This document shows positions 1 through 6,149 of a stretch of 7,630 bases of DNA, one piece after another. The number at the start of each line of letters is the position of its first letter. Position 1 is the first letter of the stretch. The position numbers and the translations under genes were made by a program. The notes under the pieces were generated by a model. It worked only from the letters and a program-made list of their open reading frames with translations, was not told the DNA's origin and did not search any database. Source of the stretch: Bacteroidota bacterium (GTDB lineage Bacteria > Bacteroidota > Bacteroidia > Bacteroidales > VadinHA17); the NCBI GenBank assembly GCA_023430725.1, contig JAEYZD010000179.1, forward strand, positions 1 through 7,630, read 5' to 3'.

Positions 1-661
1 CTCCAACCCTGAGCTTGTAATCGCCGAGTATTAAACTCTTTACAATGCCTCTGCCACCGAGATCCATGTATCCGGAGAGGAAGTCAGAGCCTGCATTTTT
101 CCTGAATGTGAACTGTTCTCCCGGGTCATTCTCAGCGGTAATGCCAATGCTGAAACGCCCCTGTTCATGTTTCAGCTTCAGCAATGACCGGATCCCGTCG
201 TTCCCTTCCTCCGAGGCACCGAACCGGGTTGATGCTGTTACGGTTATCTGTGTGCGCCCATAACCTCTGCCTGCTGTTTCATCTGATGGCTTAAGCGATA
301 TATACGGCGCCATAAGCATTACTGTGCTTCTGTCAAAAGCAGGGAGAAGGGCAATTTCATAGATTGTCTGCACATTTCCGTTCTTCCTGACATGATCGGC
401 CAATACAATAACCTGGAAATCTGTCAGAAAGAACAACCTCGAAATTTCATCTTCGTCTCCGCTGTTAATATCAACGGGCGACTCCTTCAGTCCGGCCAGC
501 TCTTCAAGCAGTGAAGTCAGATCTGCCTCATCGGACAGGGCAAGAATCTCCTCTGCCGCCTCCATGACTGATGCATTTTGTTCCTGGCAACGGGCCGGAA
601 CCGGATAGAGCACTCCGATCATGAAGGTCAATGAAATTCTGAGTATCTTCCGGTTGCCCAT
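1..661 (-). CDS. Secreted helix-hairpin-helix / outer-membrane beta-barrel protein, N-terminal part
   Basis: The frame is open from the start to the left edge, giving the first 220 residues; the C-terminus lies outside the window. Residues 1-25 look like a signal peptide (basic start, then a hydrophobic stretch ending VPARC-Q). Residues about 60-121 carry a helix-hairpin-helix-like region, with SPVDINSGDEDEISRL followed by LTDFQ, YEIALLPAFDR and APYISL. This is the pattern of the ComEA-like HHH proteins common in Bacteroidota. From about residue 137 there are alternating strands (ITVTASTRFG, RFSIGITAEND, SLILGDYKLRVG) typical of the outer-membrane barrel that follows in this family. Full-length relatives are, from memory, around 650-700 aa. 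The start at 661 has GAGGAA at 671-666; an in-frame ATG at 673 lacks such a site. It lies about 90 bp downstream of the other envelope gene on the same strand, so cotranscription is likely. Function is unknown; DNA binding by the HHH is inferred from the fold only. Confidence 0.75.
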   Translation of the reverse strand, partial: MGNRKILRISLTFMIGVLYPVPARCQEQNASVMEAAEEILALSDEADLTSLLEELAGLKESPVDINSGDEDEISRLFFLTDFQVIVLADHVRKNGNVQTIYEIALLPAFDRSTVMLMAPYISLKPSDETAGRGYGRTQITVTASTRFGASEEGNDGIRSLLKLKHEQGRFSIGITAENDPGEQFTFRKNAGSDFLSGYMDLGGRGIVKSLILGDYKLRVG

Positions 662-665
662 GATA

Positions 666-671
666 TTCCTC
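666..671 (-). promoter_or_regulatory. Ribosome binding site deciding the start of the HHH protein
   Basis: GAGGAA lies 4 nt before the ATG at 661-659. It favours that start over an in-frame ATG at 673-671, which overlaps the site and has no purine-rich sequence before it. The choice changes the protein by four residues and leaves a signal peptide either way. Confidence 0.5.
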
Positions 672-753
672 ATGCGTCATTATCAAGCAACTATGCAGCT
701 TAGACCGGCTGACTTACCGCCCGGGCCATGGATAAACAAAATGATCTGGCAGG

Positions 754-1560
754 TCATTTTAATATCCATGTCAGTGAGATTGAAGATGTCAGTCCGGTGG
801 TGCCGTTGAGAAGAAATCCGGCATCAGTCTGCAGATGCCCGGTCCTGAATCCCACCCCGAAGGCAAAGGCTGACGGTGAGCTCATATATCCGGACCTCAG
901 GACCAGCCTGTCCAGAACTTTCCAGCTCAGGCCGCATTGTACCGAGAGCGGTTCGTTGCTCGCTTTTGAGCTTCCTATTGCAAGCAGCAGATCGTCTGAC
1001 TGCTGCCAGTGAAGTCCGGCCTCGACCGATGACGGCAGCGCATTTAGCGGCGAAACGGGATTGAACATATGAATTCCGAAGGTCAGCGACGGGGAGACCA
1101 GGCATGTCATGCCCGCTTCGAATGTAACGTGAGACATGTCACGGTATTCTCCTATGCTGCGTTCTGAAATAAAATCGACCTGTACGCCCAGCGAGACTGC
1201 TTTGGTAATACGTGCCGCACTGCCCAGCCCTGTGAAGATCCTGCTGTATTCGGCGTTACCGTAATGCGATGCGACAAGTCCCAGAGGGGCTGGTTTCATG
1301 ACAATTACTGCACTGACTGCCTTTGATGTAAGAGCCGGTATCATAAAGCGGTTCTCCAGGGATGCAGAGAAGCCGGATGAGGTCACACTGGTCAGAAGAG
1401 CCTGGTTATGGAAGCAGTTCCAGTGTCCGGAAGAGGCTGTCACGGCATAAGCAGTTCCTGTTGCATCCGCTCCGTGTGGCACATACAGAGGCTCACCTGC
1501 ACGCAACCAGGAGACACAGACGAAAACAGTCACAAATACCGCATTCCACCGCAGCATCAT
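754..1560 (-). CDS. Predicted outer-membrane beta-barrel protein (268 aa), function unknown
   Basis: The product starts with a signal peptide (MMLRWNAVFVTVFVCVSWLRA, probable cleavage before GEP). The rest is a series of amphipathic strands separated by turns, such as FSASLENRFMIP, SAVIVMKPAPLGLVASHYG, AVSLGVQVDFISE, SLTFGIHMFNP and FAFGVGFRTG. It ends in a strand with an aromatic near the terminus (SSISLTWILK), as expected for an outer-membrane barrel. The N-terminal stretch GHWNCFHNQALLTS faintly recalls the start of PorV/PorQ-like barrels, but I cannot assign a named family. It lies upstream of the HHH/barrel gene on the same strand and appears to have its own promoter, so the two may act together at the outer membrane. 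Start choice: tandem ATG codons at 1560 and 1557, with no clear Shine-Dalgarno. Confidence 0.75.
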   Translation of the reverse strand: MMLRWNAVFVTVFVCVSWLRAGEPLYVPHGADATGTAYAVTASSGHWNCFHNQALLTSVTSSGFSASLENRFMIPALTSKAVSAVIVMKPAPLGLVASHYGNAEYSRIFTGLGSAARITKAVSLGVQVDFISERSIGEYRDMSHVTFEAGMTCLVSPSLTFGIHMFNPVSPLNALPSSVEAGLHWQQSDDLLLAIGSSKASNEPLSVQCGLSWKVLDRLVLRSGYMSSPSAFAFGVGFRTGHLQTDAGFLLNGTTGLTSSISLTWILK

Positions 1561-1561
1561 G

Positions 1562-1584
1562 TTGAGACATAATTACAGTCTCAA
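1562..1584. repeat. Perfect 7-bp inverted repeat TTGAGAC-N9-GTCTCAA
   Basis: TTGAGAC at 1562-1568 is the exact reverse complement of GTCTCAA at 1578-1584, with a 9-nt A/T-rich spacer. The dyad runs from inside the -7 promoter element to 2 nt before the start codon of the outer-membrane protein gene. It could be a repressor operator or a short leader hairpin that covers the translation start; the sequence does not decide between them. Confidence 0.55.
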
Positions 1585-1612
1585 ATTTATGACAGGGAGA
1601 GGAGAAAGTCAA
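1582..1612 (-). promoter_or_regulatory. Bacteroidota-type promoter for the outer-membrane protein gene
   Basis: On the minus strand TTG (1612-1610) is followed after exactly 20 nt by TAAATTTG (1589-1582), matching the Bacteroidota -33/-7 consensus with TAnnTTTG. The inferred transcription start would fall near 1576-1578, leaving a leader of under 20 nt before the ATG at 1560. The inner end of the -7 element is shared with an inverted repeat. Confidence 0.6.
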
Positions 1613-1622
1613 GGGAAAGATG

Positions 1623-1694
1623 AAAAAAAAGGCAGCAGGCAGCAGGCGGCAGGCAGTAGTCTGATTTTTTGCATCTTACGCAGAGCCTGTGCTG
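1623..1694 (-). terminator. Possible intrinsic terminator for the lipA-lipB-recJ transcript
   Basis: Read on the minus strand, a T8 tract (1630-1623) directly follows GC-rich repeat sequence. CAG-CA-CAGGC (1694-1685) can pair with GCCTGCTG (1640-1633) with a 2-nt bulge, giving an 8-bp stem just before the T run. The loop is long (about 44 nt), so this is weaker than a textbook terminator. Its position between recJ and a separately promoted gene fits. Confidence 0.3.
1631..1658 (+). repeat. Tandem array, four copies of a 7-bp unit (GGCAGCA)
   Basis: Units are GGCAGCA, GGCAGCA, GGCGGCA and GGCAGTA, head to tail without spacers. The array lies in the recJ to outer-membrane-gene spacer and faces a second 7-bp array of related sequence in the opposite orientation. 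Confidence 0.75.
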
Positions 1695-1706
1695 TTATTG
1701 CCAACA

Positions 1707-1727
1707 CTATTGCCTATTGCCTATTGC
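1707..1727 (-). repeat. Tandem array, three copies of a 7-bp unit (GCAATAG)
   Basis: On the plus strand this reads CTATTGC three times with no changes. On the minus strand it is GCAATAG, equivalent in phase to GGCAATA and so related to the GGCAGCA/GGCAGTA units of the first array. It ends 2 nt from the recJ stop codon (1732-1730). A further ATTGCC occurs at 1697-1702. Confidence 0.75.
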
Positions 1728-1729
1728 CT

Positions 1730-3436
1730 CTACCCTTTTATATCCTTTATGTTCAGCTGCACCGATGTCTTTCCCCGGAATTCATTCAGCTCAACTGAGT
1801 AGGCGATGTCAACTATGCCCCCGGCCTCACGGAATGTTTCTATCATATCTGCCTGTCCAAAGGCTATGGCGCCTACAGGCTCACCGTTCTGACGGGCAAA
1901 GGTAAGCTTCAGGTGCATCCCGTTGGAACCCACCGGCTGACAGGCAAGGGTCTTGACCCTGCGCGATGCAAAAACCGGGGCTGTGTTTTCAGGACCGAAA
2001 GGCTGGAAACGACCGAGATTCCTGTAGAGCTCCATCGTAACCTCTTCAAGCGGTATCTCCCCGTCAATATTCACCGATGGCACCAGGTGCTCATCACTGA
2101 TCGTCTCACTCACAAACTTCTCAAAACGCTCGCGGAACTGAGGCAGGTTTTCCTGTTTAAGCGTCAGCCCGGCAGCAAACATATGTCCCCCGAAGCTCTC
2201 CAGCAGGTCGGAGCATGACTCTATAGCCTGGTAAAGGTCATAGCCGGGCACACTGCGTGCCGAACCCGTCGCAAAACCGTCCTTTGACTCGGTGAGGATC
2301 ACCGTTGGCCTGTAATATGTCTCAATCAGACGCGAGGCTACAATACCTATCACCCCCTTGTGCCATCCCTGCTGGAAAAGCACTGTTGTACGGGCGTTGC
2401 TCATCCTGCTGTCCTCACTCACCATCCGGCGTGCCTCCGATGTGATCTCACTGTCCTTTTTCCGGCGGTCATCATTGTTGATATCGATGGCATCACATAT
2501 TGTCAGTGCTTCCTGAGGATTCTGCGAGACCAGGAGTTCCACTGCCTTGCTGCCCGATTCCATCCTCCCGGCAGCATTTATGCGAGGCCCGATTCGGAAT
2601 ACAACATCCTCGATGGCAAGAGGCATTTTGATCTTAGCCTTCTCAATTATCTTCTGAAATCCCAGCCGCGGTGTCCCGTTAAGCTGCTGCAGCCCGAAAT
2701 AGGCCAGTACCCTGTTTTCACCGGTCATGGGGACTATATCTGATCCGATGCTCACTGCAACCAGGTCAAGATATGGAATGATCTTTTCAAACGGTATATT
2801 CTGAACCCTGCACAGGGCCTGCATCAGCTTGAATCCTACGCCGCACCCTGACAGCTCCTTGTAGGGATAGCTGCAATCGGGCTGCTTCGGATCAAGAACG
2901 GCAGTGGCGTCAGGAATCTCATCACCCGGAAGGTGATGATCACAGATTATTATGTCAATTCCCTTCGACCGTGCATACCTTACCTTGTCGGCGGCCTTTA
3001 TCCCGCAATCGAGCGCAATTATCAGCCTGCAGTTGCCGCTGGCGGCATAGTCAATGCCCTTCTGGGAGAGGCCGTAGCCCTCATGGTACCTGTCCGGAAT
3101 ATAGTAATCAAGGCTTGAGTGCCTCTCCCGCAGAAATGCATAGAGCATTGCCACGGAAGTGGTTCCGTCAACATCGTAATCACCGTAGACAAGTATCTTT
3201 TCGTTCCTGGAAATCGCCGTGCTGACCCTGTCCACCGCCCTGTTCATGTCCTTCATCAGGAAGGGATCATGAAGGGATGTCAGTGAGGGATTAAAGAAAT
3301 CCTCAGCCTGGCGTTTTGTTGTGATGCCCCGCTGAGCCATCAGGTTGGCGACAGCGGCAGGCACCGCCATCTCTGTCGCCAGGGTCGTGACGACATGTTC
3401 GTCGCCCCTCGCTTTCAAGAGCCACCTTTTTTCCAT
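1730..3436 (-). CDS. recJ: Single-stranded-DNA-specific exonuclease RecJ
   Basis: This is a full-length RecJ (568 aa, normal for the family), a metal-dependent 5'-3' exonuclease on single-stranded DNA used in recombinational and mismatch repair in the cytoplasm. DHH domain: GDYDVDG at 85-91 (motif I), ALDCG at 141-145 (motif II), CDHH at 165-168 (motif III), and GSDIVP at 231-236 with the metal-binding Asp. RIGPRINAAGRM follows at 281-292. The DHHA1 domain carries GWHKGVIGIVASRL (357-370) and FGGHMFAAG (415-423). The nucleic-acid-binding OB part includes FQPFGPENTAPVF (477-489) and ends near residue 568. All catalytic motifs are intact. The start is preceded by an A/T-rich 11-nt gap after the lipB stop with no Shine-Dalgarno, so cotranscription with lipB is likely, although the functions are unrelated. 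Confidence 0.97.
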   Translation of the reverse strand: MEKRWLLKARGDEHVVTTLATEMAVPAAVANLMAQRGITTKRQAEDFFNPSLTSLHDPFLMKDMNRAVDRVSTAISRNEKILVYGDYDVDGTTSVAMLYAFLRERHSSLDYYIPDRYHEGYGLSQKGIDYAASGNCRLIIALDCGIKAADKVRYARSKGIDIIICDHHLPGDEIPDATAVLDPKQPDCSYPYKELSGCGVGFKLMQALCRVQNIPFEKIIPYLDLVAVSIGSDIVPMTGENRVLAYFGLQQLNGTPRLGFQKIIEKAKIKMPLAIEDVVFRIGPRINAAGRMESGSKAVELLVSQNPQEALTICDAIDINNDDRRKKDSEITSEARRMVSEDSRMSNARTTVLFQQGWHKGVIGIVASRLIETYYRPTVILTESKDGFATGSARSVPGYDLYQAIESCSDLLESFGGHMFAAGLTLKQENLPQFRERFEKFVSETISDEHLVPSVNIDGEIPLEEVTMELYRNLGRFQPFGPENTAPVFASRRVKTLACQPVGSNGMHLKLTFARQNGEPVGAIAFGQADMIETFREAGGIVDIAYSVELNEFRGKTSVQLNIKDIKG

Positions 3437-3447
3437 TATATTTATTT

Positions 3448-4140
3448 TTAGTAATATTCATATCCGAAGACCTCCCTCATTGTGTTGTACATCAACTTCT
3501 TCACATCCTCCAGATCAACTTTTCCACCCGTCTCTTTCTCTATGCTCGTAACACCCTTGTCGGTGAATCCGCACGGATTGATATGGTTAAAATAGGAGAG
3601 GTCAGTGGTGACGTTAAGGGCGAAGCCGTGCATTGTCACGAACCTCGAGGCCCTTACGCCTATGGCACAGATTTTTCTTGCACGGGCCCCTTTGTCAGGG
3701 TCAATCCAGACCCCGGTGGCACCGTCCAGGCGCTCCCCCTTTATGCCGAAACGGGAGATGCACCTTATAATTGCTTCTTCAAGCAGGTGTATATAGTCGC
3801 GAAGCCCAAGCCTCATCTCTTCAAGATCGAAGATGGGATACCCGACGAGCTGGCCGGGACCGTGATAGGTAATGTCACCGCCCCGGTCAATTTTGTAGAA
3901 CGAAGCATCCCTGGCCTGCAACTGGATGTAGTCAAGCAGCAGGTTCTGTTCCGAACCACTCTTGCCAAGGGTATAGACATGATTGTGCTCCACAAAGATC
4001 AGCCTGTCAGGGATTTTCTCTCCGGCTGAAACACCAGTGCCCTTCGCCGCCACCTTGGCCCCGAAGATATGTTCCTGGTAATCCCAGGTTTCCTTGTAGT
4101 CCCTGCGGCCCAGATCTTCGTATATCACTATCGCGCTCAA
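3448..4140 (-). CDS. lipB: Octanoyl-[acyl-carrier-protein]:protein N-octanoyltransferase LipB
   Basis: LipB moves the octanoyl group from octanoyl-ACP onto a lysine of lipoyl-domain proteins (E2 subunits, GcvH), the first step of lipoate synthesis; LipA then adds sulfur. Counting from this start, the signature RGGDITYHGPGQLVGYPI is at residues 86-103, the catalytic lysine of KICAIG is at 156, and the catalytic cysteine of INPCG is at 190. The thioester-forming Cys/Lys pair is therefore intact. No ATG is suitable. I chose TTG at 4140 because AGGAA lies 4 nt before it and because it gives MSAIVIYEDLG, close to the usual LipB start. A TTG at 4167 would add nine residues and has no ribosome site. 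The gene lies 112 bp after lipA and 11 bp before recJ, all on one strand. Confidence 0.95.
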   Translation of the reverse strand: MSAIVIYEDLGRRDYKETWDYQEHIFGAKVAAKGTGVSAGEKIPDRLIFVEHNHVYTLGKSGSEQNLLLDYIQLQARDASFYKIDRGGDITYHGPGQLVGYPIFDLEEMRLGLRDYIHLLEEAIIRCISRFGIKGERLDGATGVWIDPDKGARARKICAIGVRASRFVTMHGFALNVTTDLSYFNHINPCGFTDKGVTSIEKETGGKVDLEDVKKLMYNTMREVFGYEYY

Positions 4141-4144
4141 GCTA

Positions 4145-4149
4145 TTCCT
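4145..4149 (-). promoter_or_regulatory. Ribosome binding site selecting the TTG start of lipB
   Basis: AGGAA on the minus strand lies 4 nt before TTG at 4140-4138. It is the only purine-rich site near the 5' end of the reading frame, and it sits inside any longer version starting at 4167. Confidence 0.5.
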
Positions 4150-4186
4150 ATTAATTCTGACTGCCAATGATGCCCTGGATGCAAAA

Positions 4187-4248
4187 TGCCATTCACCCGG
4201 GCAGTCATGATTATCTTATTAAACAGAGTTGCCATTACTCCCGGGCAG
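4187..4248. repeat. Pair of near-identical 18-19 bp direct repeats between lipA and lipB
   Basis: TGCCATTCACCCGGGCAG (4187-4204) and TGCCATTACTCCCGGGCAG (4230-4248) differ by one inserted base and a local change and lie 25 nt apart. Each contains the palindrome CCCGGG and a TGCC...GGCA pairing. They occupy most of the lipA-lipB gap. They could be a paired protein-binding site, small RNA hairpins at the lipA 3' end, or the trace of a local duplication. Confidence 0.6.
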
Positions 4249-4252
4249 AATA

Positions 4253-5104
4253 TCAGCCACCAACATGCTTCTCGGCATGAAAGGAGCTTCTGACCAGGGG
4301 ACTGCTCTCAACAAATTCAAATCCCATATCTAAACCCTTCTGCCGGTACTCATCAAATTTCTCAGGAGTAACGTACTCTTTCACTGACATATGAGAGAGA
4401 CTCGGCGCCAGGTATTGTCCGACTGTAACAATTCTGCAACCGGTTGCATAAAGGTCCTTCAGTGCTTCAATCACCTCCTCTTCAGTCTCGCCAAGACCGA
4501 GCATTATCCCGGACTTTGCACGCACACCCCGCGATGAAACATGTCTAAGCACGGAGAGGCTTACCTCATATTTTGCCACGGATCTTATCGCCGGTGTCAG
4601 TCGTCTGACAGTTTCAATATTGTGGGAGATCACATCGGGACGGGCATCTATCACCCGGTCAATATCGCTTGTGTTGCCCCTGAAATCAGGTATCAGTGTC
4701 TCAATTGTAACGCCTGGATTCACCTCCCTGATACTTCTGATTGTGGCGGACCAGTGCCCGGAGCCTCCGTCAGGCAGGTCATCACGGTCAACCGAGGTGA
4801 TAACGCAGTGCCTGAGACTCATCGTCTTTACTGCCTGAGCCACTCTGTCAGGTTCCGCCGGATCCGGCGGAAGAGGTTTCCCGCTCCTGGTGCCACAAAA
4901 CTTGCACGACCTTGTACATATGTCACCGAGGATCATCAGGGTTGCAGTGCCGGCGTTCCAGCACTCACCGATATTCGGGCAGTTGCCTGATGTACAGATT
5001 GTGTGAAGGTGATGGTTTTCCACAAGGTTCTTCACCATTGTATAGCTTTCCCCGCTTGCCCTCTCCATCCTCAGCCACGATGGCAGTCTCCTCTTGCCTG
5101 TCAT
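4253..5104 (-). CDS. lipA: Lipoyl synthase LipA
   Basis: LipA is a radical-SAM enzyme that inserts two sulfur atoms at C6 and C8 of protein-bound octanoyl groups made by LipB, completing lipoate on the 2-oxoacid dehydrogenase complexes and GcvH. Both iron-sulfur sites are visible. The auxiliary cluster motif CTSGNCPNIGEC has C37, C42 and C48 (CX4CX5C); the SAM cluster motif CTRSCKFC has C63, C67 and C70 (CX3CX2C). The C-terminal RSS (272-274), whose serine ligates the auxiliary cluster, is present. TSVDRDDLPDGG (103-114) and GIMLGLGETEEE (199-210) are standard LipA blocks. At 283 aa it is a compact family member and looks complete. The ATG at 5104 is preceded by a promoter-like TACCTTTG. It is the first gene of the lipA-lipB-recJ block. 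Confidence 0.97.
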   Translation of the reverse strand: MTGKRRLPSWLRMERASGESYTMVKNLVENHHLHTICTSGNCPNIGECWNAGTATLMILGDICTRSCKFCGTRSGKPLPPDPAEPDRVAQAVKTMSLRHCVITSVDRDDLPDGGSGHWSATIRSIREVNPGVTIETLIPDFRGNTSDIDRVIDARPDVISHNIETVRRLTPAIRSVAKYEVSLSVLRHVSSRGVRAKSGIMLGLGETEEEVIEALKDLYATGCRIVTVGQYLAPSLSHMSVKEYVTPEKFDEYRQKGLDMGFEFVESSPLVRSSFHAEKHVGG

Positions 5105-5123
5105 ATGTATCTATCCCGAAAAT

Positions 5124-5139
5124 CTTTGAATATGCAAAG
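5124..5139. repeat. 16-bp near-perfect palindrome overlapping the lipA promoter
   Basis: CTTTGAATATGCAAAG matches its own reverse complement at 14 of 16 positions. The 5-bp outer arms are perfect, and one arm lies within the TACCTTTG promoter element. Its size and place are those of an operator for a dimeric regulator. Confidence 0.4.
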
Positions 5140-5142
5140 GTA
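5135..5142 (-). promoter_or_regulatory. Bacteroidota-type -7 promoter element for lipA
   Basis: The minus strand reads TACCTTTG, an exact match to TAnnTTTG, ending 30 nt before the lipA start codon. This implies a short leader. A convincing -33 TTTG at 19-21 nt is not present; the nearest TTG is only 12 nt upstream. The call therefore rests on the -7 element and its position. Confidence 0.45.
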
Positions 5143-5171
5143 CATATTTAAACACAACCCCTGACTTGATT

Positions 5172-5205
5172 TTTGACTGACCTAATGGATGAAAGTGTAT
5201 CTTTG
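5172..5205 (+). promoter_or_regulatory. Bacteroidota-type promoter for the aminotransferase gene
   Basis: TTTG (5172-5175) is followed after 22 nt by TATCTTTG (5198-5205), an exact TAnnTTTG match; the spacing is slightly longer than the usual 19-21. The leader to the ATG at 5292 would be about 80 nt. It is divergent from the lipA promoter, with the -7 elements about 55 bp apart. Confidence 0.5.
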
Positions 5206-5291
5206 GAGATCAAACAACAAAGCCCTATCGTGGCAAATCATGGTATGCTTGAGCTAGCCTCACATGACCCGCAAGGTGTAATTTTACAAAT

Positions 5292-6149
5292 ATGGAAACA
5301 GTATTTCTGAACGGACAATTTCTTCCAAAGGAACAGGCAATGATCAGTCCCGACGACCGGGGTTTTCTCTTCGGTGACAGTGTTTATGAAGTAGCCCGGT
5401 GGTACGGCGGCTATTTTTTTGATCTTCCTGCTCATGCTGCCAGGTTCAGGCGGAGTCTTCATGAGACACGCATCAGCTGGAAAGAAGAGCCAGGAATAGA
5501 GGCGATTTCTCATGAGCTTATTGAGCGCAACGGTCTCGGCACTGATTGTGCAATAGTCTATCTCCAGGCTACCCGTGGCGCAGCACCCCGTAACCATGCC
5601 TTCCCTAATCCTCCCGTGGAACCTACCGTTTACGGCTATGCCAGGCGGCACAGTCTCAATACCCTGGCCTGTGAGCGTGGCGTGGGTGTCTGGCTCACCC
5701 CTGACCCCCGCTGGAACCGCTGCGACATAAAGACCACCGCCCTGATTGCAAACATATTGCCATATCAGGAAGCACAAGACGGTGGTTACAGGGAGGTCTG
5801 TTTCGTACGCAACGGGATGGTGACCGAGGGTGCACACTCAAACATCTTTTTTGTGAGGGACGGAGTACTCTTCACCCACCCTTCCAACAACGACATCCTT
5901 GCCGGCATAACAAGGAAAAACATAATCAGCCTCGCCGGGGACAACGGCATAACAGTGGTTGAAGAGGCAGTGGCTGCTGATATGATCCCTTATATGAACG
6001 AAGGATTCATCTGCAATACAACAGGTGAAATTGTTCCGGTTACAAAGGTCACCGAACAACAGATCGGCGACGGAACACCGGGACCTCTCACCAGGAAGCT
6101 CCAAACTCTCCTGCGTGAATATATCCAGTCCCTGGATCCGAGGCGGTAG
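5292..6149 (+). CDS. dat: Class IV PLP aminotransferase, probably D-amino-acid transaminase
   Basis: D-amino-acid transaminase (EC 2.6.1.21) interconverts D-alanine plus 2-oxoglutarate with pyruvate plus D-glutamate, supplying D-amino acids for peptidoglycan. The 285-aa product is close to the normal length. Matches to the Bacillus-type enzyme, from memory, are strong across the protein: DRGFLFGDSVYEV (22-34), QATRGAAPRNHAFP (92-105) with the substrate-carboxylate residues R100 and H102, DPRWNRCDIK (138-147) with the PLP Schiff-base lysine K147, MVTEGAHSN (176-184) with E179 that contacts the PLP ring nitrogen, THPSNNDILAGITR (195-208) and NTTGEI (242-247). The class IV fold is shared with branched-chain aminotransferase and aminodeoxychorismate lyase. 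The RxH motif and CDIK context favour the D-amino-acid enzyme. An in-frame TGA at 5265 limits upstream extension. The leader is A/T-rich without a Shine-Dalgarno. Confidence 0.9.
   Translation: METVFLNGQFLPKEQAMISPDDRGFLFGDSVYEVARWYGGYFFDLPAHAARFRRSLHETRISWKEEPGIEAISHELIERNGLGTDCAIVYLQATRGAAPRNHAFPNPPVEPTVYGYARRHSLNTLACERGVGVWLTPDPRWNRCDIKTTALIANILPYQEAQDGGYREVCFVRNGMVTEGAHSNIFFVRDGVLFTHPSNNDILAGITRKNIISLAGDNGITVVEEAVAADMIPYMNEGFICNTTGEIVPVTKVTEQQIGDGTPGPLTRKLQTLLREYIQSLDPRR

Noticed and set aside
1631..1727. Repeats as a possible CRISPR array
   Set aside because: The units are 7 bp, head to tail without unique spacers, and no cas genes are present.
1559..1798. A 79-codon plus-strand frame across the recJ/outer-membrane-gene spacer
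   Set aside because: Its translation is built from the 7-bp repeats and low-complexity sequence and runs into the recJ 3' end antisense. It is a by-product of the repeat arrays.
4541..4990. A 149-codon plus-strand frame opposite lipA, and similar frames opposite lipB (3583-4029) and recJ (2360-2743)
   Set aside because: All lie inside well-supported genes on the other strand, have no family resemblance, and follow from the codon bias of the real genes.
5250..5262. TGAG-CTAGC-CTCA small dyad upstream of the aminotransferase
   Set aside because: Only 4-bp arms with no connection to a promoter element or start; expected by chance.
5238..5837. A 199-codon open frame on the minus strand opposite the aminotransferase gene
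   Set aside because: It lies almost wholly antisense to a gene with intact catalytic motifs, and its translation has no recognisable domain or plausible composition. It is a shadow of the real coding strand.
5292..6149. Alternative identities: branched-chain aminotransferase or aminodeoxychorismate lyase
   Set aside because: Length and fold fit all class IV enzymes, but the RxH pair, the CDIK active-site context and the THPSNN/GITR block match D-amino-acid transaminase much better.
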